From assembly GCA_018401435.1 (NCBI GenBank), contig JAGYJW010000004.1, positions 1 to 64,000 of the forward strand: 64,000 nt of DNA, given 5' to 3'. Shown here piece after piece: positions 1-10,180 of the stretch. The notes beneath the pieces were generated by a model, which was given only the letters and a program-made list of their open reading frames with translations, made no database searches and was not told the origin of the DNA. Both the position numbers and the translations under genes were made by a program. This stretch comes from Deltaproteobacteria bacterium. Lineage in GTDB: Bacteria; Myxococcota_A; UBA796; UBA2385. How positions within the stretch are numbered: position 1 is the stretch's first letter; each line of letters opens with the position of its first letter.

Positions 1-1576
<1,576 letters not shown>

Positions 1577-1583
1577 GGGGAGG

Positions 1584-1613
1584 ATCGTAGCGCGCCGCTT
1601 CGCGCATCGGCAA
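1584..1613 (-). promoter_or_regulatory. Putative sigma-70-type promoter, nearly leaderless
   Basis: On the minus strand, TTGCCG and TACGAT are separated by 18 nt and the TACGAT ends only 7 nt before the ATG of the beta-helix lipoprotein gene. Transcription would start at or next to the start codon, and no Shine-Dalgarno sequence is visible. This is a consensus match by eye only. Confidence 0.35.
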
Positions 1614-1807
1614 GGGGCCCTGGCGGTCGAGGCTCACAAGCCCTTCCCCCGAGAGGACGCGCAGCGTGGGGCCGTCATGGGCGGTGGCAGCCTCATCGAG
1701 GAGGGCCCGGCCCGGGTGCTTTCCGGGTAGCGGCGGAGGGAGTGAGCGTGCAGGACCTCCGCCGTGTTCGAGCCCTCGATTGGTGGAGTACCGCCATGAG
1801 CGGGTGA

Positions 1808-2629
1808 TCAGGGCCGCTCTGCGGCACCCTTCCATCCATCGCCGGGCAGCCGTCCCACGAGCTCGCGCCCGACGAGCCGCACGGCGTCCTCGGGTTGCCA
1901 GACCACGCCCGGCGCGAGCAGCGGCACGACATCCTGCATGAACCGACCATCGGCGACCTTTGCGGCGAGGTTCTCCTCGAACTCCGCTCGGCTGACGGCG
2001 TGGCCCTCGGCGTCCATGTGCTCCCCGAAGGCCTGGACCACGCGCTGTGGATCCGCGCCGCCCCGGACGAGCCCGTCCCAGAGGTCGAACAGGTCGCGGC
2101 CCTTGCGGCGCTGGTAGAGCGCACGCAGCTTGGTGCCCAGCTGCTCGTCGAGGCCGTAGCCCAGGATGTTGGCCTCGCCCTCGAACCAGCGGGAGCGCAC
2201 GGCGTAGGGAAACTCGCGCAGCCCGAACACCGAGAAGTGCTCCCGGGTGTTGATCTCCACCTTCAACTTGAGCTTGATGGGCGGCTCGCCCTCGCAGAAG
2301 AAGCGGTAGCTCAGCGTCACCCGGCCCTCGGAGAAGCTCCGCTTGGGTTGTCCGAGCCAGCCGTCCAGGCGTGCGCGGAGGGCGTCGATGGTCGGCCCGA
2401 TGGGTGCCGCCGTGATCTGAACGAGGTCGATGTCCTCGGAGTAGCGGGCGGCGGGCAGGTGGAGCTTGTAGAGCGCGGTTCCGCCGCGGAAGGCGAGCCG
2501 CTCCGCCATGAAGCCGTCGGTGAAGATCTCGACCAGTGCTCGGCTGATGATCAGGTCCTGTTCGACCTGGTGATCAGATGCCCACGGCGCCGTACCGCGC
2601 CACTGGTCGATGAAGGCCTTGGGGATCAC
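1808..2629 (-). CDS. abiEii: AbiEii-family nucleotidyltransferase toxin (type IV toxin-antitoxin)
   Basis: The protein has 273 residues. The nucleotidyltransferase fold signature is clear: FRGGTALYK (GG at residues 49-50) followed by a DxD pair, SEDIDL (Asp66, Asp68). Further on, about residues 205-230, is the family motif LGTKLRALYQRRKGRDLFDL. Members of this family are growth-arresting transferases; the characterised MenT enzymes add nucleotides to tRNA acceptor ends, and AbiE blocks phage spread. The start overlaps the end of the antitoxin gene by 4 nt (ATGA), the usual abiEi-abiEii arrangement. It looks intact, with both catalytic motifs present. Confidence 0.88.
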   Translation of the reverse strand: MIPKAFIDQWRGTAPWASDHQVEQDLIISRALVEIFTDGFMAERLAFRGGTALYKLHLPAARYSEDIDLVQITAAPIGPTIDALRARLDGWLGQPKRSFSEGRVTLSYRFFCEGEPPIKLKLKVEINTREHFSVFGLREFPYAVRSRWFEGEANILGYGLDEQLGTKLRALYQRRKGRDLFDLWDGLVRGGADPQRVVQAFGEHMDAEGHAVSRAEFEENLAAKVADGRFMQDVVPLLAPGVVWQPEDAVRLVGRELVGRLPGDGWKGAAERP

Positions 2630-3432
2630 TGGTCGGGCTCCACCGTCGTGTTCACGACGAGCTTCCAGTGGGCATCTCGCGGATGCTCACCGGCGAGTCC
2701 TGCGGGGTCGAGTGTGCAGAAGGCAGGGGAACGCTCCGATACCCACTCAGCGAGTGCCTCGGACTTGTCGTTGGCGCCGACCATGTCGAGGAGGAAACCG
2801 AGGCGCTGAGCCCAGGGGAGTGGACAGATCTCCGCCACGTCCGCGAGCGCGCGAGGGTCCAGCTCGTCCGCCAGCTCGACTAGGATGGTCGCCGTGTTGC
2901 CGAGTCCCCCAGCGTGCTGCGGATAGCCGACGAGGTCGAAGGCAGTCAGCTCCGGAGTCGCGACCCGCACGATCCCCTTGGGGGTGTTGCGGATGAGGGT
3001 TGGAGCGTGCTCGAGGTTGGAGCGCTGCGCGAAGTCGACGCGCACGTCGCCACAGCCGACGGGTCGCTGGGGACGGGGGAGCATGACCTGGAAGGCCTGG
3101 GGACGCTGGTGGGCCGCTCCGTGCAGCTCGGCCGCCGAGAGCAACGCAACGTAGTAGGGCAACCCGAGGAACGCGCTGAGATCGTCGACGAACCACAAGG
3201 GCGGGAGGCAGCCCAGGCGCCGGTACTCTGGTGGCAATACGACGTGGAAGCCGCGGAGTGGGGTAGCGATCTCCTTCTTGGCGCGGAGCCGGCGCAGGAC
3301 TGCCTGCACCGCCTTGGCCGAGCCGCCGTGGGCCGTTCGGGCTTCGGCGGTGGTGAAACTGATCCTGCCTTGCGGAGCGAGTCCATCGACCCAGGCAAGG
3401 TCGAAGGTCTGGTGGGAGGATGGTGGATTCAC
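2626..3432 (-). CDS. abiEi: AbiEi-family antitoxin / transcriptional repressor
   Basis: The protein has 268 residues from a GTG start (MNPPSSHQTFDLAWVDGL). A longer ORF exists upstream but would run into the tRNA-Val gene, so GTG at 3432 is preferred. An N-terminal winged-helix-like segment (about 15-75, FTTAEARTAHGG...AVLRRLRAKKEI) is followed by the AbiEi C-terminal region (about 85-190) with LPYYVALLSAAELHGA and VATPELTAFDLVGYP, both typical of the family. AbiEi proteins counteract the toxin and repress their own promoter through the N-terminal domain. The gene is translationally coupled to the toxin by an ATGA overlap. Confidence 0.85.
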   Translation of the reverse strand: MNPPSSHQTFDLAWVDGLAPQGRISFTTAEARTAHGGSAKAVQAVLRRLRAKKEIATPLRGFHVVLPPEYRRLGCLPPLWFVDDLSAFLGLPYYVALLSAAELHGAAHQRPQAFQVMLPRPQRPVGCGDVRVDFAQRSNLEHAPTLIRNTPKGIVRVATPELTAFDLVGYPQHAGGLGNTATILVELADELDPRALADVAEICPLPWAQRLGFLLDMVGANDKSEALAEWVSERSPAFCTLDPAGLAGEHPRDAHWKLVVNTTVEPDQ

Positions 3433-3534
3433 ATGCTCAAGGTAACGAAGCGGGGTGCCTTGCGCGAGCGAAACAACCAACCCGTCACTGGGGCTTGGTA
3501 TTGTGCCGCTGGAGGGCCTGGCCTGGCGAGAACC

Positions 3535-3551
3535 ATGCTGGACTCGAACCA
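3535..3551. repeat. Imperfect copy of the tRNA-Val T-arm
   Basis: 17 bases match the T-arm/acceptor part of the neighbouring tRNA-Val gene (3680-3696) at 15 positions in the same orientation. The segment lacks the rest of a tRNA cloverleaf. It lies between the AbiE genes and the tRNA, where an integration scar or tRNA remnant could be expected, but it may also be chance. Confidence 0.35.
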
Positions 3552-3670
3552 TGCGTGCAGGCGAGATACTTGGGCGAACTTGGTATTCGCTGATGCTTCT
3601 GGTTGCGGGCCTCGAGCTGGAACGCAAGAATGCCGCGAAGAACCAAGGTCCAAGGCGGCCATTCTGGATG

Positions 3671-3745
3671 TGGTGGGCGATACTGGACTTGAACCAGTGA
3701 CTTCCACCGTGTGAAGGTGGCACTCTCCCACTGAGTTAATCGCCC
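3671..3745 (-). tRNA. tRNA-Val (CAC anticodon)
   Basis: A complete 75-nt cloverleaf with encoded CCA. The acceptor stem GGGCGAT/ATCGCCC, D stem ACTC/GAGT, anticodon stem CCACC/GGTGG with loop TTCACAC (anticodon CAC, reads GUG Val codons), and T stem ACTGG/CCAGT with loop TTCAAGT all pair perfectly. It is the only intact tRNA seen in the window. Confidence 0.97.
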
Positions 3746-3783
3746 GGGAGGGCTCGCCGGAGGGGTCCCCCGCGAGCCTCGGG

Positions 3784-3812
3784 CTCTTATTCGGACAGCC
3801 GCAGGCTGGCAA
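3784..3812 (-). promoter_or_regulatory. Putative promoter of tRNA-Val
   Basis: On the minus strand, TTGCCA and TAAGAG are separated by 17 nt, about 38 nt upstream of the mature tRNA 5' end. Spacing and position fit a sigma-70 tRNA promoter with a short leader removed by processing. Confidence 0.5.
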
Positions 3813-3869
3813 GGTCCAGGGCAGGGGATCACCGGCCGGGCATCGGGTAGGCTGGGCGCAGGAGGCCCG

Positions 3870-5534
3870 ATGGAGCCCTCGACCGCGCCGCTGGACGCCA
3901 ACCTCGCCGCCTTGGGTCCTGCCTTTGCAGCGCGGCTGGTGGCCGACACGCGCCAGGTGCTCGTGGAAGATCATCGGCTGGGGCTCGTTTTGCGCCTGCA
4001 CCGCACCCTCTACCCCCTGACCCTGACCCCCGCGCAGGTGTCGGCCGTGCTGTCCGATGTGCCCCTGGATCGGCCGCTGCGGCTGATGCGGGTGGGCTTG
4101 GGAGAGCTGGTGACGGCCCTGCTCGCGGCGCGGCCTGCGGGGGCGCCGCCCGTGCACGTCTGGGAGGAGGAGCCCGCGCTGCTGCGCGCGGCGCTGAGCC
4201 GGCACGACTGGTCGGCGGCCTTGCGGCGCGGCGATCTGCGCCTGCACCTGGGTCTGGACCTGCTGGACCTGCCGCCGGGGGACGCGACCGTGCCGGTCTT
4301 TCACCCCTTGCTGGCCGCCTTCTCGCCCTGGGCGGTGCAGGCGGCGGCGGCGGGCTTTGATGCACCACGGGCGGTGGTCAACGCGGGCGGCCTCTTTGTG
4401 AATGAAGTCGCCGAAGCACTTCTGGAGCAGGGCTACCAGCCATGGATCCTGGACTTCCGCCGGATGGGGGCGGAGGCGGGGCGGGGCCGCCTTGTTGCGG
4501 CTGGCGCCCCGGCTGGTGGTGGAGATCAACCACCTCGTCGGCCTCCCCGAGCTGTGCAGCCAGGTGGGTGTGCCCCTGGTGCTGTGGGAGATCGATCCCA
4601 GCACCGAGCGGGTGGGCCCGCCCAAGGCCCCCTTGCGCGGGGTCTCGGTCTTCACCTGGCGAAAGCGGGCGGTGGGGCAGTGGGCGGCGGCGGGCTTCCC
4701 CCAGGTCCGGCACCTGCCCCTGGCGGCAGACACGCGTCTGCGGCGCAAGCTCCCCGACAATGCGAGCTGGAGGGAGCGCTTTGCTGCACCCGTGGTCTTT
4801 GTCGGCAATAGCTTGGTGGACCACGCGGCCACCCACGCCCAGAAGGCGGGTGCCCTGCTGGGGCCCTACCTGCGCGCCCGCGGCGAGACGGTAGAGCCCA
4901 TGGCCTTGGTGGAGGCCCTGCTCACCGTGCAGCGGCGCGAGCTGGGCCGCTTCCTGCTGCCCGAGCTGCTGGCCGCCCGCTGTCCCGGCCTGGACGCCTT
5001 CTTGCGGCGCCAGGGCAGCCTGGTGGACCCCGCCGCCTTGTTGGGCGAGGTGGTGGGTGCTGGTGGCGGCTGAACGCGGTGGCGGCAGCCGCGCCCTTTG
5101 GGGTGCAGGTCTGGGGAGATGCGGGTTGGAAGCACCTGACGGGACGCGGGGTGACCCACCGCGGGCCGGCCGGCAACCGCGAGACCCTCACGCGAATCTA
5201 CAACTTCGCCACGATCAACCTGGATATCGGTCGTGCCTATCAGCGCGATATCGTCACCCTGCGGGTCTTTGATGTGTTGGCCTGCGGGGGCTTTGTATTG
5301 GCCGAATATAGCGAGGAGCTGGCCGATCTCTTTGTGCCGGGGGTCGAGGTGGCGGTCTGGCGGGGACTGGACGATCTCAAGCGCAAGCTGCGCCACTACC
5401 TGGGCCACCCCGACGCGCGCCGGGCCATCGCCGACCGGGGCCATGCCCGGGTGTTGCGGGATCACCGGCTGCGGGATCGCGTCGCGCAGGCCTTGCAGAT
5501 CGCAGGCATCCCGTCCCCCGCGCCGCCGGAATAG
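3870..5534 (+). pseudogene. CgeB/DUF3880-type glycosyltransferase-like protein, two frameshifts
   Basis: Three consecutive reading-frame pieces add up to one protein of about 555 residues. Piece 1 (from ATG 3870, preceded by AGGAGG) covers the N-terminal helical domain. Piece 2 (about 4470-5070) carries VRHLPLAADTRLRR, a hallmark of the DUF3880 family. Piece 3 (to 5534) carries the C-terminal CgeB/Glyco_trans_1_2 region with IYNFATINLDIGRAYQRD and RVFDVLACGGFVLAE. The frame shifts by +1 near 4480, in a GGGGCGGGG tract, and back by -1 near 5060. The two shifts are compensating, so total length is preserved. That pattern suggests sequencing indels at least as much as a real pseudogene. If intact it would be a cytoplasmic glycosyltransferase-fold protein; the substrate is unknown. 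Confidence 0.7.
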
Positions 5535-5573
5535 GCCCCCAAGCATGGCGCCTGACCTGCCCGGATCCCGTCC

Positions 5574-6212
5574 ATGACCGTCTCCAGCTACCGCCTGGAC
5601 ACCGTGGCCGCGTCCTTGGTCAGCCGGATGGAGGCCGCGCGCCCCTTTTATGCCCACCGCCCCGACGCCCTCGAGCCCGCCTTCACCGATATCGCGACAG
5701 AGGAGATCGACCGGGTGATCGCCGAGCACGACGAGATCATGGGTGAGCCCGGCTATGGGCCGCGCCTGCGCCGCGAGCTGCTGCAGACCTTCCTGCCCCG
5801 CTACCTCGTGCTGGCCCGGGACCACAACGCCCTCGAAGAGGCGGGCTACCGCGCCTGGATGAAGGGCCACCCGGTGGCCCGGGTGCTCAGCGCGGTCTTC
5901 AGCCTGCTGGCGGGCCTGGCGGTGGTGCGGCTGGTCCACCACCCGGCCGCGCTGCTGGCCATGGCGGGGGTGGTGGTCGCCCCCTTCGTCCCCGAGCTGC
6001 GCCGCTGGTGGTACCGTCGCAGCTATGCCGGGCTGCTTCAGTCCCTGGTGGACGACCTCGGGCGCATCCAAGACGGCATCGACAGCGGGGCCAAGGCGCC
6101 CTTGGATCGGGACCCCGCCCTGATCCCCGCCCCGGCCCCCGCCCTGGCCCCCGCCGCTGGATCTCCGGGCGAGAGCCCGCGCCGAACCCCTGAAAAGGAG
6201 CCCCCCTCGTGA
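5574..6212 (+). CDS. Hypothetical membrane protein, first gene of an SPFH operon
   Basis: The protein has 212 residues and matches no family I recognise. The N-terminal half (1-100) is helical and charged. One or two hydrophobic segments (about 103-145, VARVLSAVFSLLAGLAVV and AALLAMAGVVVAPFV) follow, then a soluble helix. A Pro/Ala-rich tail (about 180-205, PAPAPALAPA) ends the protein. It overlaps the next gene by 4 nt (GTGA), so it is very probably co-translated with the SPFH protein. A partner of the SPFH membrane complex is a reasonable inference from context only. Confidence 0.7.
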   Translation: MTVSSYRLDTVAASLVSRMEAARPFYAHRPDALEPAFTDIATEEIDRVIAEHDEIMGEPGYGPRLRRELLQTFLPRYLVLARDHNALEEAGYRAWMKGHPVARVLSAVFSLLAGLAVVRLVHHPAALLAMAGVVVAPFVPELRRWWYRRSYAGLLQSLVDDLGRIQDGIDSGAKAPLDRDPALIPAPAPALAPAAGSPGESPRRTPEKEPPS

Positions 6213-7246
6213 GTGAAGCCAAGGTCAAGCTGCCCGGACTCGGCGGACGCGCCAAAGCGGTCACCGGCGCTGCCCTGGCGGCGGTCGGCAGCTTCGTGGT
6301 GCTGGTCCTCTACGCGACCTTCACCACCTATGTGCTGCCCGACGAATTCGCGGTGCGGCAGGTCTATGTCGGGCCGGGCAAGGGCATCCAGGAGGAGCTT
6401 TACGGGCCGGGGCTGCACTTCGTGATGCCCGGCTACGAGCGCCTTCACGGCTTTCCGCGGGATCTGCAGCTGCTGGAGTTCAATGACAATGACATCTCCA
6501 ATAGCGAGGGCAGCTTCCAGTCGCCGGCCATCCGCATCCAGACCTCGGAGGGCTACCAGGTGACGGTGGACGTGGCCATCGCCTACCGCATCGTCGATCC
6601 CTACAAGGTGATGACCGAGCTGGGCCCGGGCGAGCTCTACCTCACCAGCCTGGTCAGCCCCCGCTCCGACAAGGTCCTGCGCCAGAAGCTGGGCGAGCTG
6701 AACGCCGAGGACTTCTACTCCGGCTTCCGGCGCCGCCACGCCGCCGAAGAGGCCCGAGAGCTGCTGGCCGCCGAGGTGGAAGGCGCCGGAATCCAGATCT
6801 GGAGCGTCATGGTGCGGCATTACACCTACGACAAGCGCTACCAGGAGGCCATCGAGCAGCGCAAGATCCAGGACCAGACGGTCTTCAAGAACAAGGCCGA
6901 GGCCCTGGCCGCCACCCAGGAGGCCGAAAAGAACCGCGTGCAGGCCGAGGGCCTGGCCCGGGTCGAGGTGGAACGCGAGCGCGGCCGCTCCGAGGTGCAG
7001 AAGATCGAGGCGGACGCCGACCTCTACTACCGGCAGAAGATCGCCGAAGGCGGGCTGCTGGTGGCCCTTGCCGAGGCCGAGGGCACCCGCCTCGAAAACG
7101 AGGCCCTGCAAGCCGCCGGCGCCAGCAACCTGGTGGGCCTGGAGATGGCCAAGGTCATGGAGGGGGCCGATGTCATCATCGTGCCCACCGACGGCCCGGG
7201 TGGGGTCAACCCGCTGGACCTCGACAGCCTGCTGAAGGGGTGGTGA
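6209..7246 (+). CDS. SPFH/Band 7 (prohibitin-like) membrane protein
   Basis: The protein has 345 residues from a GTG start preceded by AAGGAG. An N-terminal transmembrane helix (about 18-42, AALAAVGSFVVLVLYATFTT) is followed by the SPFH domain (about 50-220; DEFAVRQVYVGPG and DVAIAYRIVDPYKVM are typical). A long Glu/Lys/Arg/Ala-rich coiled coil (about 215-290) and a C-terminal patch (ALQAAGASNLVGLEMAKVM) complete the stomatin/prohibitin layout. Such proteins form large ring-shaped membrane assemblies. It is coupled to the gene before it and one base from the next SPFH gene, suggesting a hetero-oligomer. Confidence 0.85.
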   Translation: MSEAKVKLPGLGGRAKAVTGAALAAVGSFVVLVLYATFTTYVLPDEFAVRQVYVGPGKGIQEELYGPGLHFVMPGYERLHGFPRDLQLLEFNDNDISNSEGSFQSPAIRIQTSEGYQVTVDVAIAYRIVDPYKVMTELGPGELYLTSLVSPRSDKVLRQKLGELNAEDFYSGFRRRHAAEEARELLAAEVEGAGIQIWSVMVRHYTYDKRYQEAIEQRKIQDQTVFKNKAEALAATQEAEKNRVQAEGLARVEVERERGRSEVQKIEADADLYYRQKIAEGGLLVALAEAEGTRLENEALQAAGASNLVGLEMAKVMEGADVIIVPTDGPGGVNPLDLDSLLKGW

Positions 7247-7247
7247 G

Positions 7248-8273
7248 ATGAGTGGCCTTCGTCTTGCCCTGACCGCCCTGCTCGCCCTGATCACGGCCTG
7301 CACCCCGCACAGCACGGCCTCCACCGAGGTGGGCGTGCGCGTGGCCAAGGTCGGGCTCTGGGAGCCCAAGGGCGTGGTGAACGAGCCCTATCTTCGGGGT
7401 TCCACCTACTTCTTCCCGCCCATCATCAACGACTGGTTCGTCTATGACGTGGCCCTGCAAAACCTGGAGATGACCCGCGAAAGCACCGGCGCCCGGCGGG
7501 GGGACGACTCGCTGCAATTCAAGACGGTCGATGGCAACGACATCTCCGTCAATGTGACCGTGGCCTGGAATATCGACATGGCCAAGGTGCCCTACCTCGT
7601 GCAGTTCATCGGCCCGGACACCCAGGCGGTCGAAGAGCGGCTGGTGCGCCCGGTCTCCCGCACCATCGTGCGCGACGTGCTCAACGAGCTGGCCTCCGAG
7701 CAATATTACGATGCCAATGTACGCTTCCAGAAGGCAGAGGAGGCCGCCCGTCTCCTCAACTACTACCTGAACGCCGAGGGCGTGGTGGTGATGCAGGTGC
7801 TCCTGGGAGAGCACAAGTTCAACGACCGCTATGAGCAGATCATCCGGGACAAGAAGGTGGCCGAACAAGACGCCGCCCGCCTGCGCTCCGAGACCGAGGC
7901 CGCCCGGGAGCAGATGCGCCGCGAGCTGGAGGTCGCCAAGGGCGAGGTCGGCCGCAGCATCGAAGAGGCTCGGGGAGAGGCCGAGAAGCGACAGATCAAC
8001 GCCGACGCCATCTACTTCTCCCGGCAGCGCCAGGCCGAGGCCATCGTGTCGGAGCGCCGGGCCAAGGCCCAGGGCATCAAGGAGCAGGCCCGCGCCCTGG
8101 CCGGCAGCGGCGGGCGCAGCATGGTAAAGTTGGAGGTGGCCCGCGCCCTGCAAGGCAAGAAGCTGCTCTTTGTGCCCACCAGCGGCATGGACCTGCGCAC
8201 CACCGACATGAACCAGCTGTTGCAAACCTATGGCGTGATGCAAGCCAAGGGTGTGCAGGTGCCCACCAAGTAG
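7248..8273 (+). CDS. SPFH/Band 7 lipoprotein
   Basis: The protein has 341 residues and a lipoprotein signal peptide with Cys at residue 18 (ALITAC), unlike the helix-anchored SPFH protein encoded just before it. The SPFH region (about 25-190) contains KTVDGNDISVNVTVAWNID, and a heptad-rich coiled coil follows (about 195-285, EAAREQMRRELEVAKGEV). The end of the coil and the SGGRSMVKLEVARAL segment parallel the upstream paralogue. A lipid-anchored SPFH protein paired with a transmembrane one suggests a complex on the outer face of the inner membrane or spanning the envelope. The latter point is inference. Confidence 0.82.
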   Translation: MSGLRLALTALLALITACTPHSTASTEVGVRVAKVGLWEPKGVVNEPYLRGSTYFFPPIINDWFVYDVALQNLEMTRESTGARRGDDSLQFKTVDGNDISVNVTVAWNIDMAKVPYLVQFIGPDTQAVEERLVRPVSRTIVRDVLNELASEQYYDANVRFQKAEEAARLLNYYLNAEGVVVMQVLLGEHKFNDRYEQIIRDKKVAEQDAARLRSETEAAREQMRRELEVAKGEVGRSIEEARGEAEKRQINADAIYFSRQRQAEAIVSERRAKAQGIKEQARALAGSGGRSMVKLEVARALQGKKLLFVPTSGMDLRTTDMNQLLQTYGVMQAKGVQVPTK

Positions 8274-8282
8274 GGGCCGAGC

Positions 8283-8306
8283 GGGCCGCCCGACGCGGGG
8301 CGGCCC
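8283..8306. terminator. GC-rich hairpin between convergent genes
   Basis: A perfect 9-bp inverted repeat (GGGCCGCCC / GGGCGGCCC) with a 6-nt loop sits in the 40-bp gap between the SPFH lipoprotein gene and the convergent ThDP enzyme gene. It has no T-tract, so termination would be non-canonical. Confidence 0.4.
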
Positions 8307-8313
8307 AAGGGGC

Positions 8314-10065
8314 TCAGATGGAGATGCTGCCCTCGCGGAAGTCGCTGGCGGCCAGGTGCACATTGATGCACACAGCGGTGCCGGCGGCCGCCAGGGCCTT
8401 GGCCTCGTCCAGCACGGCGTCGATCTGGCTGGGGTCGGTCAACAGCAGGCCCTTGCCGCCATAGCCCTCGGCCACGTCGTGGTAGTCGGTGCGGCGCAGC
8501 ACGGTGCCCACATCGTCGCCCAGCAGGGTGATCTGGTCGCGGGCGATCTGCTGCCAGGACGCGTCGGTGCCGATGACGGCGATGGGGGCAAAGCCCAGGC
8601 GCCGGTAGGTGTCGAACTCGGCGAGGCTATAGGCGCTGGAGCCATCCCCGTAGAAGAGCCAGATCTCGGCGCTGGGCCGGCTGCTGGCGGCGCCCACCGC
8701 AAAACCGCCGCCCACGCCCAGGGTGCCAAAGACGCCCGGGTCCAGCCAGGACAAGGGGCTGCGGGGCCGCACGATATAGGCGCCGGTGGCCACGAAGTCT
8801 CCGCCGTCCACGATGAGAACGGAGTCCTCGGCGATCTTCTCTTCGATGCGCAAGAAGAGCTGCACCGGGTCGATCAGGGGGCCCGTGGTGCTGGCCTTGG
8901 CGGCGATCTCGGCGTCCCGGGCGTCTTCGCGGGCCTGAAGCTCGGCCATCCAGCCCGACCAGTCGCCGGGTGCGCCCGCCTTTTCGCTGAGGTGGACCAG
9001 GAAGCTGCCGGGATGCGTCAACACGGCGAGGGTGGGCTTGCGGTTCTTGCGCAAGGCCTCGGCCTCGAGGTTGATGCTCACCAGGGTGGCCTTCTTGTTG
9101 ATCTTCTGGCCGTAGCCCATGCGGAAGTCGAAGGGAAAGCCCGCCACCAGCACCACATCGGCGTCTTTGAGGGCCTTGCTGCGGGCGTGGCGGTATTGGA
9201 GGGCGCTGGTGCGGCCCAGCAGACCGCGCGAGGAGCCGCCGAGGAAGGTGGGCACCCCGAGCTTGCGCACGGCGTCGGCCAGCTCCTCGGCCTGGGCCGG
9301 GGTGAGGTTGACCATGGCCTGGTTGCCGATGACCAGCACGGGCTTGCTGGCCTTGGACAGGGCGGCGGCGACCTCGGCCACCTGGCCATCCACCTTGTCG
9401 CCCAGGGGCATGCGCAGACTGGGGCGCTCGGGCAGGCTGATGTGGGGCATGTGGAACTGGCGCTTGAGATAGGCCTGCATGCCCAGGCGCGCGGCCTGGC
9501 CGGTCACGCCCTTCATCTTGTCCACCCCGGACTCCTTCATATACCACTCGGCCACGACATGTTCGGGGTAGAGCAGATCCACGGGGAGTTCGAGGAAGAC
9601 GGGCCCGGGCACGCCCTCTGCGGCGACCTTGAGGGCCTTCTCCAGCAGGGGCTTGATGTCGCCGACCTTGGTGGCCTTGACGCACCACTTGGTGACCGGC
9701 TTCATCAAGGACATCTGGTCGATGTCCTGCAAGGCGCCGCGACCGCGCAGGATGGTGGCGGTGGCCCCGCCCAGGATCACCATGGGCTGCTGGGCCATCT
9801 GGGCGTTCTTCACGGCGGTCATGGTATTGGTCACGCCCGGCCCGGCGGTCACCGCGCAGACGCCGGGCACCCCGGTCATGCGGGAGGCGGCGTCGGCGGC
9901 GAAGGCGGCGCTGCGCTCGTCCCGCACATCCACGATGCGCAGGCCGGCGGCCTTGGCCCCTTGCAGAATCGGCGAGATGTGGCCGCCGCAGAGGGTGTAG
10001 ACACACTGGACGCCGTGGGCGGCGAGCACTTCGCCGACGATGCTTCCGCCGTGGGGGCTGGACAT
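8314..10065 (-). CDS. ThDP-dependent enzyme, ILVBL/2-hydroxyacyl-CoA lyase 2-like
   Basis: The protein has 583 residues in the acetolactate synthase/oxalyl-CoA decarboxylase superfamily, with three domains: PYR (1-180, RDERSAAFAADAASRM with the catalytic Glu), a central domain (about 200-330) and PP (about 380-560, GDGSSAYSLAEFDTY for Mg-ThDP). It resembles the animal ILVBL/HACL2 protein along its length more than bacterial IlvB: GGHISP near the N-terminus, VDGGDFVATGAYIVRPRSPL, DPGVFGTLGVG, and a C-terminal DFREGSISI (ILVBL has DFRDGSIAV). HACL2 cleaves 2-hydroxyacyl-CoA, so a lyase role is more likely than branched-chain amino acid synthesis. No ilvN-like regulatory subunit gene is adjacent. 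Confidence 0.8.
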   Translation of the reverse strand: MSSPHGGSIVGEVLAAHGVQCVYTLCGGHISPILQGAKAAGLRIVDVRDERSAAFAADAASRMTGVPGVCAVTAGPGVTNTMTAVKNAQMAQQPMVILGGATATILRGRGALQDIDQMSLMKPVTKWCVKATKVGDIKPLLEKALKVAAEGVPGPVFLELPVDLLYPEHVVAEWYMKESGVDKMKGVTGQAARLGMQAYLKRQFHMPHISLPERPSLRMPLGDKVDGQVAEVAAALSKASKPVLVIGNQAMVNLTPAQAEELADAVRKLGVPTFLGGSSRGLLGRTSALQYRHARSKALKDADVVLVAGFPFDFRMGYGQKINKKATLVSINLEAEALRKNRKPTLAVLTHPGSFLVHLSEKAGAPGDWSGWMAELQAREDARDAEIAAKASTTGPLIDPVQLFLRIEEKIAEDSVLIVDGGDFVATGAYIVRPRSPLSWLDPGVFGTLGVGGGFAVGAASSRPSAEIWLFYGDGSSAYSLAEFDTYRRLGFAPIAVIGTDASWQQIARDQITLLGDDVGTVLRRTDYHDVAEGYGGKGLLLTDPSQIDAVLDEAKALAAAGTAVCINVHLAASDFREGSISI

Positions 10066-10180
10066 GGGGGCCTCGGGGCAAGGGGGAGGGCCGCCTATCC
10101 TCTGCTGGGCCCGCTTGGGCGGTCTTGGCTGCGATCCGCGGCTGTGGGCCGGTTATTCGGGCTGCCGCCCCGGAGCCGCC

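Noticed and set aside
1577-1807. Small gene between the beta-helix lipoprotein gene and abiEii
   Set aside because: Minus-strand frames here overlap neighbouring genes and lack ribosome sites or conserved sequence. The stretch appears to be intergenic.
3530-3610. Second tRNA next to tRNA-Val
   Set aside because: Only 17 bases of T-arm-like sequence match. T-stem pairing fails and no acceptor or anticodon stem can be built.
3429-4832. Minus-strand frame spanning tRNA-Val and the CgeB-like gene
   Set aside because: Its conserved-looking peptide (TGSSPVSPT) is only the translation of the tRNA T-arm.
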